From: Paraburkholderia oxyphila NBRC 105797
Lineage (GTDB): Bacteria; Pseudomonadota; Gammaproteobacteria; Burkholderiales; Burkholderiaceae
DNA length: 64,000 nt
NCBI RefSeq assembly: GCF_000685075.1
Contig: NZ_BAYD01000051.1
Location: 1-64,000 of the forward strand
Reading direction: 5' to 3'
A model generated the notes under the pieces. It did no database searches. It saw nothing but the letters and a program-made list of their open reading frames with translations, and was not told the DNA's origin. The translations under genes and the position numbers were made by a program. Positions 17,343 to 26,147 of this stretch are shown piece after piece. The first letter of the stretch is position 1. Each line of letters begins with the position of its first letter.

Positions 17343-18744
17343 GCGCTTGCGCGCGCGCGTGCGCGCAGCGCATCCAGCGGCCGAGCCGCCACGGCCGCTT
17401 GGCGAGGCGCTGGACGAGCACAGCGTGGAAGGCGTCGCGATCCTGACCGCGCGGCCATGGCGCCTCATCGAGGCGACGGTGATCGCGATGGTCGCGCTCG
17501 TGGTCTGCGGCCTGGCGTGGTCGCTGGTCGGCCGCGCGGACGTGATCGTGAGCGCGCAGGGTACGCTCGCGCCCGAGTCCGAGGTCCGCCGCATTTACGC
17601 GCCCGTGGATGGCGAGCTCGTCGACATCTATATCGCCGAAGGCCAGCCGGTCGAGAAGGACGACGTGATTGGCCGCATCAACGCGCGCGGTGCGATCCAG
17701 GCGGCGACCAACGCGCTCGATGCGCGCCTGAAGCTGGACGACGCCGAGCGCGAATGGAAGGAGTTCCCCGAGAAGAAGGCGCTCATGGAGCGCAAGGCCG
17801 ATGCCCTCAAGGCGCAGATCGACGTCGAGGCGCATCAGCACGAGAACCGGGTGACGGAGGGCACGAGCAAGCTTGCGCAGGCCGAGAACGCCCAGCTTGA
17901 CGAGGCGCGCGCCAATATCGACAACGCGCGCCACGTGCGCGACCTCGCGAAGGAAGAGCAGGACAAGTACGAGCGCCTGTTTGCGCTGCCTGGCGGCGGC
18001 GGGATTGCGCAAAGCCAGGTCGAGGAGAAGCGCAGCGCCTATTTGCAGGCGGACAACAACTTGCGGATCGCCCAGGCGCGCCTCGCCGAACTGCAGGCGC
18101 AGACCAGTCACGAATTCTCGCAGGCGAAGGCGCAGCTCGAAGGCAGCGCCGAGCAGCTCACGAGCCTGCGCATCGAATACGACGCGACCGAGCGCGAGAT
18201 CGCCAATACGGAGGACAAGCTGCGGCTGCAGGTCCAGACGGCGCGCCTTGCCGCCGACGCCGCGGCGCGCATCCGCTTCGAGAACATCGACAAGGACAAT
18301 TTCCTGCTCGTGCTCGCGCCCGTCTCGGGCGTGATCACGGACGTGACGACCACCCAGCCCGGCGACAAGATCCAGGCGAACACGCCGCTCGGCGGCATTG
18401 CGCCGGCCAATGCGCGGCCGGTCGTGAAAGTGGCCATTGCCGAGCAAGACCGCGCGTTCCTGCACGAAGGCCTGCCCGTCAAGCTGAAGTTCAACGCGTT
18501 TCCCTACCAGCGCTATGGCGTGGTGGACGGCACGCTCGAATACATTTCGCCCACCACCAAGCCGCAGGCGCAGACCCGCGAGCCGGTCTACGAAGGGCGC
18601 GTGCGCCTCGCGCGCGATTATTTCTCGATCGCCGGCACGACGTATCCGCTGCGCTACGGCATGACGGCGACGGCCGAGATCGTCGTGCGCGAGCGGCGTC
18701 TGATCGATTTTGCGCTGGACCCGTTCCGGCAGATCGCAGGCTGA
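17320..18744 (+). CDS. HlyD-family periplasmic adaptor
   Basis: The membrane-fusion subunit linking the ABC exporter to the TolC-like channel; 474 residues. A cytoplasmic N-terminus of about 48 residues and one membrane helix (about 50-70) are followed by a lipoyl half-motif (VYAPVDGELVDIYIAEGQPV-like, about 90-115), a long coiled-coil hairpin (about 120-300), and a second lipoyl half plus beta-barrel (APVSGVITDVTTTQPGDKI). The gene starts with GTG 17320 inside the end of the FHA gene, with AGGAG six bases upstream. The overlap implies translational coupling to the FHA protein. Confidence 0.92.
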   Translation: MKLSRLIERLRARVRAAHPAAEPPRPLGEALDEHSVEGVAILTARPWRLIEATVIAMVALVVCGLAWSLVGRADVIVSAQGTLAPESEVRRIYAPVDGELVDIYIAEGQPVEKDDVIGRINARGAIQAATNALDARLKLDDAEREWKEFPEKKALMERKADALKAQIDVEAHQHENRVTEGTSKLAQAENAQLDEARANIDNARHVRDLAKEEQDKYERLFALPGGGGIAQSQVEEKRSAYLQADNNLRIAQARLAELQAQTSHEFSQAKAQLEGSAEQLTSLRIEYDATEREIANTEDKLRLQVQTARLAADAAARIRFENIDKDNFLLVLAPVSGVITDVTTTQPGDKIQANTPLGGIAPANARPVVKVAIAEQDRAFLHEGLPVKLKFNAFPYQRYGVVDGTLEYISPTTKPQAQTREPVYEGRVRLARDYFSIAGTTYPLRYGMTATAEIVVRERRLIDFALDPFRQIAG

Positions 18745-18787
18745 ATCCAGAACACCGTATCCAGAACGCAGTCATCAGGGGAACGAC

Positions 18788-19540
18788 ATGACGGCAATCG
18801 TGCGTATCGACGACGAGACCATCGGCACCGAGGATTTCATCCGCGTGCTGAAGCTCACGGGGCAGTTCGAGAGCCTGGTCGAGCAGCAGGTGCGCGACCG
18901 GCTCACGGTCATCGCGGCGAAGAAGATGGGCGTGCAGGTGAGCCCTGACGAAGTCCAGCAGCGCGCCGACCAGTTCCGCCGTGTGCGGGGCCTGCATCGC
19001 GCGGCGGACATGAACCGCTATCTCGACGTCTTCGGCATCAGCCTCGACGAATTCGAGAGCTTTATCACTGACACGCTCTACCAGGAAAAGACCTTCGACC
19101 GGATCTGCAACGACGAGGCGGTCGAGAGTTATTTCAAGCTCAACTCGCCGAAGTTCGACAGCATCGAGGTGAGCCATATCGTGGTGGATTCCGAAGGCAA
19201 GGCGCGAGAGGTGATGTCGATCCTCGAGGATGAACCGGAGGCATTCGGCGAGATGGCGCGCGAGCACTCGATTGCCGATACGAGCGAGCGGGGCGGCGTG
19301 ATCGGCAAGGTGCTGCGCGGCTCGTTGAAAACGGATATCGAGGCGAAGGTGTTCAACGCACAGGTGGGCGATCTGCTCGGCCCGTTCCCCGCGCCCGATG
19401 GCTCGTTCTTCGAAATCTTCTGCGTGAGCGCGAAGCACCCGGCAACGCTCGATGCGGACGTTTCGTCCGAGGTAAGACGGCTCCTGCGCGAAGAGTGGCT
19501 GGCCGAGCGCGCTCAAGAACACATCATCGACGCGCACTGA
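18788..19540 (+). CDS. Parvulin/SurA-like peptidyl-prolyl isomerase, export-associated
   Basis: A 250-residue protein with a SurA-N-like helical region (about 1-110) and a rotamase segment (EVSHIVVDSEGKAREV, then MAREHSIADTSERGGVIGKVLRG and NAQVGDLLGPF). No signal peptide or lipobox is seen, so it appears cytoplasmic, unlike SurA or PrsA. Parvulin genes of this kind are often found beside leader-peptidase ABC exporters, where a precursor chaperone or maturation role is suspected. AGGGGA precedes ATG 18788. It sits between hlyD and the ABC transporter in one operon, with a 43-bp gap upstream. Confidence 0.85.
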   Translation: MTAIVRIDDETIGTEDFIRVLKLTGQFESLVEQQVRDRLTVIAAKKMGVQVSPDEVQQRADQFRRVRGLHRAADMNRYLDVFGISLDEFESFITDTLYQEKTFDRICNDEAVESYFKLNSPKFDSIEVSHIVVDSEGKAREVMSILEDEPEAFGEMAREHSIADTSERGGVIGKVLRGSLKTDIEAKVFNAQVGDLLGPFPAPDGSFFEIFCVSAKHPATLDADVSSEVRRLLREEWLAERAQEHIIDAH

Positions 19541-19558
19541 GTGCGCCCAGGCCCGCAT

Positions 19559-22500
19559 ATGGACACCCAGGCGCCCGCACCGGCCAGCGCACCGACGCTC
19601 ACGGATTTCCTCGCATCGGTCGAGCCGCTCTCGCTGTTTTCGCGCGAAGAGCTCGATCGCCTTGCGGCGCAGGTTCAGGTGCGCAGCTACGCGTTCGGCG
19701 ACACGGTCTGCAAGCACGGCGAAGCGGCGGCCGGACTCTACGTGATCCGCTCGGGCTCGGTGCGGCTGATTGCGGAGGAGCGCGGCAAGGAGACGAGCCT
19801 CGGCGTGCGCAAGGAGCGCGAGGTATTCGCCGAAATCGCGATGCTGCGCGACTACTGGCACGAAGTTTCGGTGCGCGCGTCCGCGAAGACCGAGGTGCTC
19901 TGCATACCGCGCGCGGTGCTCGAGCCGTTGCTGCTCGCGAACGCGGGCGCGCAATCGTTCGTGACGAGCTACGTGGCGATCAGCTCCGCCGGCGGCTTCG
20001 TCACGCGCCTGTTCGACCTGCGCGGCAAGCTCTCGCGCGCCGAGCTCGAGGAGTACGTGTCGAGCGTCGGCGTCAAGCGCGTGAGCGCGGGCAAGGAGAT
20101 CGTGCGCCAGGGCGCGGGCGGCGATACGCGGCTCTATGTCGTGCGCCAGGGCGAAGTCAGCATCACACGGGAGGAAGACGGCAACGCCTACGCGCTGGCG
20201 AAGCTGGGCGCGGGCGAGATCTTCGGAGAACGCGCGTGCCTGCTGCGCCAGGACCAGCTCGCCACGGTGACCGCGCTCACCGATGTCCGGCTTCTCGTGA
20301 TTCCCGAGAAGACGGTCCACTTCATGCTCGAGCGCAACGCGAAATTGCGCGAGGTGCTGGAGGAGCGCATTCGCTTCACCGAGCGCGAGTTGCAGCGGCA
20401 GAAGAAGCTGGCCGAGCGCCGCAGCCGGCCGCTCGCCGTCGACAGCGGCGCGGACGCGAAATTCAACGAGCGCGTGATCAAGCGCTTCGTGCTGGTCGAG
20501 CAGGCCGAGGAGATGGATTGCGGCGCGGCCTGCCTCGCGATGATCTGCCGCCACTACGGCATTGCGATGACGCTCGGCAAGCTGCGCGATCTCGCCAACG
20601 TGACCACGCAGGGCGCGACGCTCGACAGCCTCGCGCGCACCGGCGAGTCGCTCGGCTTCACGGCGCGCGGCGTGCAGTGCACCTACGAGGCGCTGCAAGG
20701 CTTCGAGCTGCCCTTCATCGCGCACTGGGAGGGCTACCACTATATCGTCGTGTACGGCGTGTCGAAGCAGTGGGTGAGGGTGGCCGACCCGGCGCTGGGT
20801 TTTCGCAAGCTGAGCGTGGAAGCGTTCGAGCGCGGCTGGAACGGCACCTGCCTGTTGTTCAGCGCGGGCGAGACCACCGGCGCGCAGGCGGCGACGCGCT
20901 CGCCGTGGGTGCGTTTCATCGGCTATCTGCTGCCGTACCGGAAGATCCTCGCGCACCTGTTCCTCGCCACCTTCGTGATACAGATGCTGGGCGTGGTGCC
21001 CCCGCTCATCATCCAGACCATCCTCGACAGCGTGATCGTGCACCAGAACGTGAGCCTGCTGCATCTGTTGATCGTGGGACTGATCATCTCGCACGTGTTC
21101 ACGCAGTTGATGGTGACGATACGCGCGCACCTGTCGAATTTCATGGTGCGCAGTCTCGACTTCGCGATGATGTCGCAGTTCTTCAAGCACACGATGTCGC
21201 TGCCGTTCTCGTTCTTCGCGCGCCGCAAGACCGGCGATATCTTCGCGCGCTTCCAGGAGAACCAGACGATTCGCGCGTTCCTCACGGAATCGACGGTCAC
21301 CACGGCACTCAATCTGCTGATGATTTTCATCTACTTCACGTTCATGTTTCTCTACAACGTGAAGCTCACGCTGCTGCTGATTGCTTTCGTCGTCCCCATC
21401 ATGGCGCTGACCGCCATTGCGACGCCGAAAATCAAGCGCTATGCGCGCGAGGTGTTCGCCGCCTCGACGGACGCGCGCTCGATGCTGATGGAGACGCTGG
21501 GCGGCGTGGAGACGGTGAAGGGCATGGGCATCGAAAGGGCGGTGCGGCTGAAGTGGGAGCGCAAGTACGCGAAGTCGCTCGAAGTGCAGTACCGCGCGCA
21601 GGCGTTCAACATTCTCGTGGGCCTCGGCAGCCAGTTGCTCAATGCCGCCACCACGATCGTGATTCTCTGGGCGGGGGCCACGCTCGTGCTCAATCAGGAG
21701 CTGAGCATCGGGCAGTTGATCGCTTTCAATGCGTTCATGGGCAGCGTGCTCGCGCCGCTCATGGGCCTCGTCGGGCTCTGGAGCCTCATGAACGACGCGG
21801 CGGTGGCCATGGAGCGCCTGGGCGACGTGCTCGACATCGAGCCCGAGCAGAAGCCCGCCGATCTCGCGTCGCGCGTGCTGCTGCCCGATGTGCAGGGCGA
21901 CATCGAGTTCGACAGCGTGTATTTCCGCTATGGCGGCAACGAAACGCCCTATGTGCTGGAGAACATCAGCTTTTCGATTGGCCGGGGCCAGATGGTGGCG
22001 ATCGTCGGGCGCAGCGGCTCCGGCAAGACCACGCTCGCCAAGCTGCTGGTGGGCTTCTATGCGCCCACGGAAGGCAAGATCAACGTGGACGGCTACGACA
22101 TGAGCGCGATCGACCACGCCTACTTTCGCGCCCAGGTGGGCTATGTGATGCAGACCAATCTCGTGTTCTCGGGCACGATCGCGGAGAACATCGCCTGCGG
22201 CGATGCGAGCCCGGATTGGCGCCGCATGGAGGAGGTGGCGCGCATGGCCGACGCGCACGCATTCATCGCCAAAATGCCGCTCGGCTACGAGCAGGTGGTG
22301 GGTGAGCGCGGCATGGGCCTCTCGGGCGGGCAGATCCAGCGCCTTTGCATCGCGCGCGCGCTTTATCACGACCCGCGCCTGCTCGTGTTCGATGAAGCCA
22401 CCTCATCGCTCGACACGCAGTCCGAGAGCAACATCCTCTCGAACATGCACGACATACTCCAGGGCCGCACGGCGCTCATCATCGCGCACCGGCTCAGCAC

Positions 22501-22630
22501 CATCATGCAGGCCGACAAGATCCTCGTGCTCTACGAGGGCGCCATTGTCGAGCAGGGGCGGCACGAGGAGCTCATCGCGCGCAAGGGCATGTATTACCAG
22601 CTCGTCCAGAAGCAACTGGGTGCGTCATGA
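19559..22630 (+). CDS. HetC-like peptidase-containing ABC exporter with two cNMP-binding domains
   Basis: Cleaves double-glycine leaders and exports the product. Domain order (numbering from the alternative GTG start at 19541): two Crp-type cyclic-nucleotide-binding domains (about 25-140 and 160-285), a C39 peptidase with complete triad (Cys327 in EEMDCGAACLAMI, His400 in YHYIVVYG, Asp416 in VADPALG), six-helix ABC membrane domain (about 465-740), and ATPase with Walker A GRSGSGKTT, signature LSGGQ and Walker B LLVFDEATSSLD. The cNMP-C39-ABC order recalls cyanobacterial HetC-type transporters. ATG 19559 is preferred, giving 1023 residues; neither start has a strong ribosome site. The stop overlaps the next start by four bases (ATGA). 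Confidence 0.93.
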   Translation: MDTQAPAPASAPTLTDFLASVEPLSLFSREELDRLAAQVQVRSYAFGDTVCKHGEAAAGLYVIRSGSVRLIAEERGKETSLGVRKEREVFAEIAMLRDYWHEVSVRASAKTEVLCIPRAVLEPLLLANAGAQSFVTSYVAISSAGGFVTRLFDLRGKLSRAELEEYVSSVGVKRVSAGKEIVRQGAGGDTRLYVVRQGEVSITREEDGNAYALAKLGAGEIFGERACLLRQDQLATVTALTDVRLLVIPEKTVHFMLERNAKLREVLEERIRFTERELQRQKKLAERRSRPLAVDSGADAKFNERVIKRFVLVEQAEEMDCGAACLAMICRHYGIAMTLGKLRDLANVTTQGATLDSLARTGESLGFTARGVQCTYEALQGFELPFIAHWEGYHYIVVYGVSKQWVRVADPALGFRKLSVEAFERGWNGTCLLFSAGETTGAQAATRSPWVRFIGYLLPYRKILAHLFLATFVIQMLGVVPPLIIQTILDSVIVHQNVSLLHLLIVGLIISHVFTQLMVTIRAHLSNFMVRSLDFAMMSQFFKHTMSLPFSFFARRKTGDIFARFQENQTIRAFLTESTVTTALNLLMIFIYFTFMFLYNVKLTLLLIAFVVPIMALTAIATPKIKRYAREVFAASTDARSMLMETLGGVETVKGMGIERAVRLKWERKYAKSLEVQYRAQAFNILVGLGSQLLNAATTIVILWAGATLVLNQELSIGQLIAFNAFMGSVLAPLMGLVGLWSLMNDAAVAMERLGDVLDIEPEQKPADLASRVLLPDVQGDIEFDSVYFRYGGNETPYVLENISFSIGRGQMVAIVGRSGSGKTTLAKLLVGFYAPTEGKINVDGYDMSAIDHAYFRAQVGYVMQTNLVFSGTIAENIACGDASPDWRRMEEVARMADAHAFIAKMPLGYEQVVGERGMGLSGGQIQRLCIARALYHDPRLLVFDEATSSLDTQSESNILSNMHDILQGRTALIIAHRLSTIMQADKILVLYEGAIVEQGRHEELIARKGMYYQLVQKQLGAS

Positions 22631-23955
22631 AGCTCTTCGACCCGCACGGATTCGGCAGCTCGGTGGTCTCCTATGCCGGGCTGCTCGAAAAGATCGAGAT
22701 CCTGCGCTCCACGCTGCGCTGGGCGCCGCGCCTCGAACGCGCGGAGATCGAGAAGCTCCTGAACCAGTCGAACGCGCTGCGCGACGAAGTCATGCAGCTC
22801 TCGCGCAAGGAGCGCTTCGTCGAGGCGGCGGCCGATACCCACGATTCACACGACGCGCCCGATGCGGAGGACAAGCCCGAGGCGCTCACGCCCTCCGCGC
22901 ACCGGCGGCGCGAGGCGCTCATCGAGCGCAGCTTCATTTTCGAAGGCATCTTCGGCGACAACCCGAAGCTGCTGGCGGCGCTCGAAATTGCGGAAAAAGC
23001 GGCGCCCACCGACCTGCCCGTGCTGATCGACGGCGAAAGCGGCACCGGCAAGGAGCTGATGGCGAAGGTCATCCACGCCAACGGCGCGCGTTCCGAGCGG
23101 CCCTATATCTCAGTCAACTGCGGCGCGATTCCGGACAACCTGCTCGAATCGGAACTGTTCGGCCATCGCCGAGGGGCGTTCACGGGTGCATCGAGCGATC
23201 GCAAGGGCAAGTTCGAGAGCGCGCACACGGGCACGATCTTTCTCGACGAAATCGGCGAGCTGCCGCTGCAAGGGCAGGTGAAGCTGCTGCGCGTGCTCGA
23301 ATCGCACGAGATCCAGCGCGTGGGCTCGGACGAGCCGATTGCGGTGGACACGCGCATCGTGGCCGCGACCAACCGGAACCTGCGCGAACTCGCGGCCCAA
23401 GGGCAGTTTCGCGAGGATCTCTTCTACCGGCTCAGCGTCATTCATGTCACGCTGCCCGCGCTGCGCGAGCGCCGCGACGAGATTCCCCTGCTGATTGCGT
23501 ATTTCGGCGACGAGGCGGCCGGCCAGCTCAAGCGCCGGCCCGTGAAGCTCACGCCCAAGCTGCGCGATTTCCTGCTGACGTATGCGTACCCTGGCAATAT
23601 CCGCGAGCTGCGCAACCTCGTCTATCGGCTGTCGTGCCTTGCCGGCGACACCGCCGATATCGAGCATCTGCCCGACGACATCCGCCCCGGCCCGGCTGCG
23701 GCGGCGCTGCGTCTGGTGGAGTCCGAAATGTCGGGTGCGCCGCTCTCGCTCAGCGACGCCAAGCGCGCCGCGAGCGATGAAGCCGAGCGCGCGTTTCTCG
23801 AGCGCGGTTTGCAGGAGACTGGCGGCACGGTAGCGGAGCTTGCGCGCCGCTGTGACATGAACCGCTCGCATCTGCAGATGCTGCTCAAGAAGCACGGCAT
23901 CCGCTCGAAGGATTTTCGCCACGCGGAGAAGCCGGATCGCGAGAAGGAATCCTGA
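22627..23955 (+). CDS. Sigma-54-dependent activator without receiver domain
   Basis: A 442-residue bacterial enhancer-binding protein. The AAA+ domain has Walker A GESGTGKE (about 136-143), the sigma-54-contacting GAFTGA loop (183-188), Walker B TIFLDEIGELPL and the arginine-finger region; a Fis-type helix-turn-helix ends the protein (VAELARRCDMNRSHLQMLLKKHGI). The first 105 residues are not a receiver, GAF, PAS or FHA domain; they are charged and partly helical, so the input signal is unknown. It is translationally coupled to the exporter gene. Because sigma-54 elements precede four precursor genes and the LRAT gene, this protein is the likely activator of the regulon. That link is inference from location and motifs. 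Confidence 0.92.
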   Translation: MKLFDPHGFGSSVVSYAGLLEKIEILRSTLRWAPRLERAEIEKLLNQSNALRDEVMQLSRKERFVEAAADTHDSHDAPDAEDKPEALTPSAHRRREALIERSFIFEGIFGDNPKLLAALEIAEKAAPTDLPVLIDGESGTGKELMAKVIHANGARSERPYISVNCGAIPDNLLESELFGHRRGAFTGASSDRKGKFESAHTGTIFLDEIGELPLQGQVKLLRVLESHEIQRVGSDEPIAVDTRIVAATNRNLRELAAQGQFREDLFYRLSVIHVTLPALRERRDEIPLLIAYFGDEAAGQLKRRPVKLTPKLRDFLLTYAYPGNIRELRNLVYRLSCLAGDTADIEHLPDDIRPGPAAAALRLVESEMSGAPLSLSDAKRAASDEAERAFLERGLQETGGTVAELARRCDMNRSHLQMLLKKHGIRSKDFRHAEKPDREKES

Positions 23956-23963
23956 GCGCGGGT

Positions 23964-24758
23964 TCACTGCCGCGTGGTGGGCAGGGCGGGATTGAGCAGC
24001 GTATGATCCCCGGCGTCGGGGTCTTCGACGCGGATGACCACGGCGGTGATGTTGTCGCGTCCGCCCGCCTGCAAGGCCATATCGACCAGCGTGTCGGCCG
24101 CGAGCTGGCAGTCGGCGTCCTCGAGCGTGCGTGCCATCTCGGGCGCCTCCAATTCGTTGCTCAGGCCGTCGCTGCAAAGCAGGAAGCGGTCGCCGTCGCG
24201 CACGGCAATGCGGCCTTCGTCGAGCTCGAGCCAATCCGATGCACCCACGGCCCGCGTGATCAGATGCTGCGATGGATGGTGGCGCGCCGCTTCGGCGCTG
24301 AGGTGGCCCTGCGCCTGGAGCGCCGCTACGTGGCTGTGGTCGGTCGTGAGCGGTTCGAGCCGCGCGTCGCGATAGAGATAGATGCGGCTGTCACCTGCCC
24401 ACAGCCAGCTGCACTCGCGCCCGCTCGCCATCAGCACGGCAACGGTGCTGCCGATCATGCGCACGCCGCGTCGCGCCGCTTCTTCGCGCAGCTGCTGGTT
24501 CACCGTCTGCAGCGCGCCGCGCGCTGCCCCTTGTGTGCTCGCCAGTGAACCCGCCGCGGCAAGGGTGGCCAGTGCGCTGAGCGAGCGCACGATCATCGCA
24601 CTGGCCAGGTCTCCCGCTGTGTGGCCGCCCATGCCGTCGGCCACGGCCCACAAGCCCTGCTGGGGCAGATCGAGACACGCATCCTCATTGAGCGCCCGCA
24701 CGCGGCCTACGTCGGTGCGCGATGCCGAACTCCAATGCAGTGCGGTTGTCACGATCAT
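23964..24758 (-). CDS. PP2C-family Ser/Thr protein phosphatase
   Basis: A 264-residue Stp1-type phosphatase containing the metal-binding motifs RALNEDA (Asp26), VADGMGGHTAGDLAS (Asp41), FLLCSDGLSN and GGRDNITAVVI. It would reverse threonine phosphorylation and so oppose the kinase at 27923 and the binding of the FHA protein. It is convergent with the sigma-54 activator gene (8-bp gap) and lies downstream of precursor 2 on the same strand, so read-through from that sigma-54 promoter could supply it, giving negative feedback. The start ATG 24758 gives a family-typical N-terminus. Confidence 0.92.
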   Translation of the reverse strand: MIVTTALHWSSASRTDVGRVRALNEDACLDLPQQGLWAVADGMGGHTAGDLASAMIVRSLSALATLAAAGSLASTQGAARGALQTVNQQLREEAARRGVRMIGSTVAVLMASGRECSWLWAGDSRIYLYRDARLEPLTTDHSHVAALQAQGHLSAEAARHHPSQHLITRAVGASDWLELDEGRIAVRDGDRFLLCSDGLSNELEAPEMARTLEDADCQLAADTLVDMALQAGGRDNITAVVIRVEDPDAGDHTLLNPALPTTRQ

Positions 24759-24771
24759 GCCTCCGAAGGCC

Positions 24772-24820
24772 AGGGCCTGTCTCCCCGCTACCCCCGCTAT
24801 CCCCGCTAATCTCAGGCCCT
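24772..24820 (-). terminator. Hairpin with 9-bp repeats after precursor 2
   Basis: AGGGCCTG (24772-24779) pairs with CAGGCCCT (24813-24820), overlapping the precursor 2 stop. The 33-base loop holds three tandem copies of a 9-mer, (T/C)CCCCGCTA, at 24782-24808. No T-run; partial termination between precursor 2 and the phosphatase gene is possible. Confidence 0.35.
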
Positions 24821-25106
24821 ACGCAAGGCCATTATTTTTGCCGTTCTGGCCCACACCCACCAGCACGTTCGAATTGGCCGCGGAGTTGGTCACGTCGAGC
24901 ATCTGGTACTGATTGACCACCTGATTCGCGTAGAACGTGTTGTTGGTCTGGTAGAGATTGATGACGGGGCCAGCCGACGCTTGCGCGGGTTCATAGGGCT
25001 GAATCCAGCCGAACACCCACGGCGCCCCTGCGCCTCGTATGAACGACATGGCCCTGGGGTCGATATCGCGCTGCAGGTGAAGGTCGGTGATCGTGAGCGA
25101 GGTCAT
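24819..25106 (-). CDS. Double-glycine-type secreted peptide, precursor 2
   Basis: A 95-residue precursor. The leader TITDLHLQRDIDPRAMSFIRGA has Ile at -12, Met at -7 and Ile at -4 but ends in Gly-Ala rather than Gly-Gly, a variant that C39 peptidases of this type also accept. The mature part is Asn/Gln-rich (LYQTNNTFYANQVVNQYQM, GVGQNGKNNGLA), has no cysteine and contains two Trp in APWVFGWIQPYEP. Outside the leader it is unrelated to precursors 1 and 5. GGAG lies seven bases before ATG 25106, and a near-perfect sigma-54 element lies at 25161-25176. Confidence 0.78.
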   Translation of the reverse strand: MTSLTITDLHLQRDIDPRAMSFIRGAGAPWVFGWIQPYEPAQASAGPVINLYQTNNTFYANQVVNQYQMLDVTNSAANSNVLVGVGQNGKNNGLA

Positions 25107-25160
25107 GACGGGTCTCCATCGAGAGAGTGGCCGCAAGCGCGCGGCTCGGCACCCCTACCT

Positions 25161-25176
25161 TGCAAGCGCCATGCCA
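25161..25176 (-). promoter_or_regulatory. Sigma-54 promoter of precursor 2
   Basis: On the minus strand: TGGCATG-GCGC-TTGCA, essentially the full consensus. The -12 GC is about 56 bp from the start codon at 25106. The remainder of the stretch 25107-25570 holds no supported gene. Confidence 0.82.
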
Positions 25177-25499
25177 GTGCGCCGCGGGCACCCAGAATCG
25201 CTCGTCTTTTCGCGGCGAGCCTTGCCCCGCAAGACGCCTCGGGACGGGGACGCGTTCTCCGCATGCTAGTGCCTCGCGGCCTCGTTGCGCAATGGTCGGG
25301 TGCATCCCAACACAAGCCGCGTCCGCCGTCGTGAGTACTCCGACACATGGGGCGTCTTCCATCGTTCCCGGTTCGAAGCCAATCTGGTGGCTTGCCGCCG
25401 ACATCCATGAGGTCAATCCGTTGGTCAGCGGCGAACACGCCGGGGCTACGGTTGTGCGCGATATCCCGCCAGGCCTTGTGCAGCCGTCGTCGGCGCGTC

Positions 25500-25515
25500 T
25501 GGCATGGCTGATGCA
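25500..25515 (+). promoter_or_regulatory. Sigma-54 promoter of the LRAT-fold gene
   Basis: TGGCATG-GCTG-ATGCA matches the -24/-12 consensus with one change in the -12 box. It faces the LRAT-fold gene, 45 to 57 bp before its candidate starts (25559 or 25571), and argues against longer versions of that gene. Confidence 0.68.
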
Positions 25516-25570
25516 GGGTAGTTGGCAACCGGCAAACCTTTCGCCAGCAAACCACCAGATGGACCTCGCC

Positions 25571-26101
25571 ATGAGCCCCGACCTTCAACCGACGAACACT
25601 CGCAGCGCAGACACGACACCGTGCGCCGCCGCCCGTTCGATCGCGCAAAAGGCAGGGCTGGCCGCGGCTGAACTGCCGCTTGGCGCCCATCTGGTCTCGC
25701 GTCGCGCGGGCTACAGCCATCACGGTATCTATGTCGGCGCGGGCCGGGTCATTCACTACGCCGGTCTGTGCACGTCGCTGCACCGTGGCCCGATCGAAGA
25801 AGTCTCGCTCGAGCGCTTCGCGGCCGGTCATGAAGTCGAAGTCGTCGCGCATCCGTTCGCTACCTACGCGGGCCGCGAAGCCGTCGCGCGTGCGCGCTGC
25901 CGTCTCGGCGAAGACCGCTATCGCCTGCTGACCAACAACTGCGAGCACTTCTGCACATGGTGCGTGGACGGCAAGGGCCGCAGCGAACAGGTCCGCACGT
26001 GCCTCGGTCATCCGCTTGCCGCCCTTCGCGCCATTCGCGCGCTGGTGCGGGCGCGCCGTGCCCAGGCGCAGCGCGCCGCGTTCGCGCTGCAGGCCGCGTG
26101 A
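25571..26101 (+). CDS. LRAT-fold (NlpC/P60-superfamily) acyltransferase or hydrolase
   Basis: A 176-residue protein with the lecithin:retinol acyltransferase fold. The permuted papain-like triad is visible: His in GYSHHGIYVG (50/51), second His in VIHYAG (62), and nucleophile Cys124 in TNNCEHFC. Bacterial members are mostly uncharacterised thiol acyltransferases or hydrolases. No signal peptide is seen. It lies between precursor 2 and precursors 3-5 and has its own sigma-54 element, so it is likely part of the peptide system, perhaps acylating or trimming a precursor; that is inference. The start is uncertain between ATG 25571 and ATG 25559; neither has a clear ribosome site. It is followed after 46 bp by a small gene. 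Confidence 0.82.
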   Translation: MSPDLQPTNTRSADTTPCAAARSIAQKAGLAAAELPLGAHLVSRRAGYSHHGIYVGAGRVIHYAGLCTSLHRGPIEEVSLERFAAGHEVEVVAHPFATYAGREAVARARCRLGEDRYRLLTNNCEHFCTWCVDGKGRSEQVRTCLGHPLAALRAIRALVRARRAQAQRAAFALQAA

Positions 26102-26147
26102 GCGTCACGTTCAGCCATTGCCGCCACCCGTTGTTTCGGAGACCGTC

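Noticed and set aside
15396..17594. A 732-residue minus-strand frame opposite the FHA gene
   Set aside because: Low-complexity basic translation without domains; the FHA motifs are on the plus strand.
18491..22369. A 1292-residue open frame on the minus strand, opposite the hlyD, parvulin and exporter genes
   Set aside because: It is Arg/His/Ala-rich shadow sequence antisense to clearly conserved genes, as expected in high-GC DNA; it has no recognisable domain.
24782..24808. Three 9-bp tandem repeats as a CRISPR or VNTR locus
   Set aside because: Too short and contiguous for CRISPR; treated as part of the hairpin loop after precursor 2.
25340..25420. A GGTTCGA-containing stretch that recalls a tRNA T-arm
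   Set aside because: No acceptor stem, D-arm or anticodon stem can be drawn around it.
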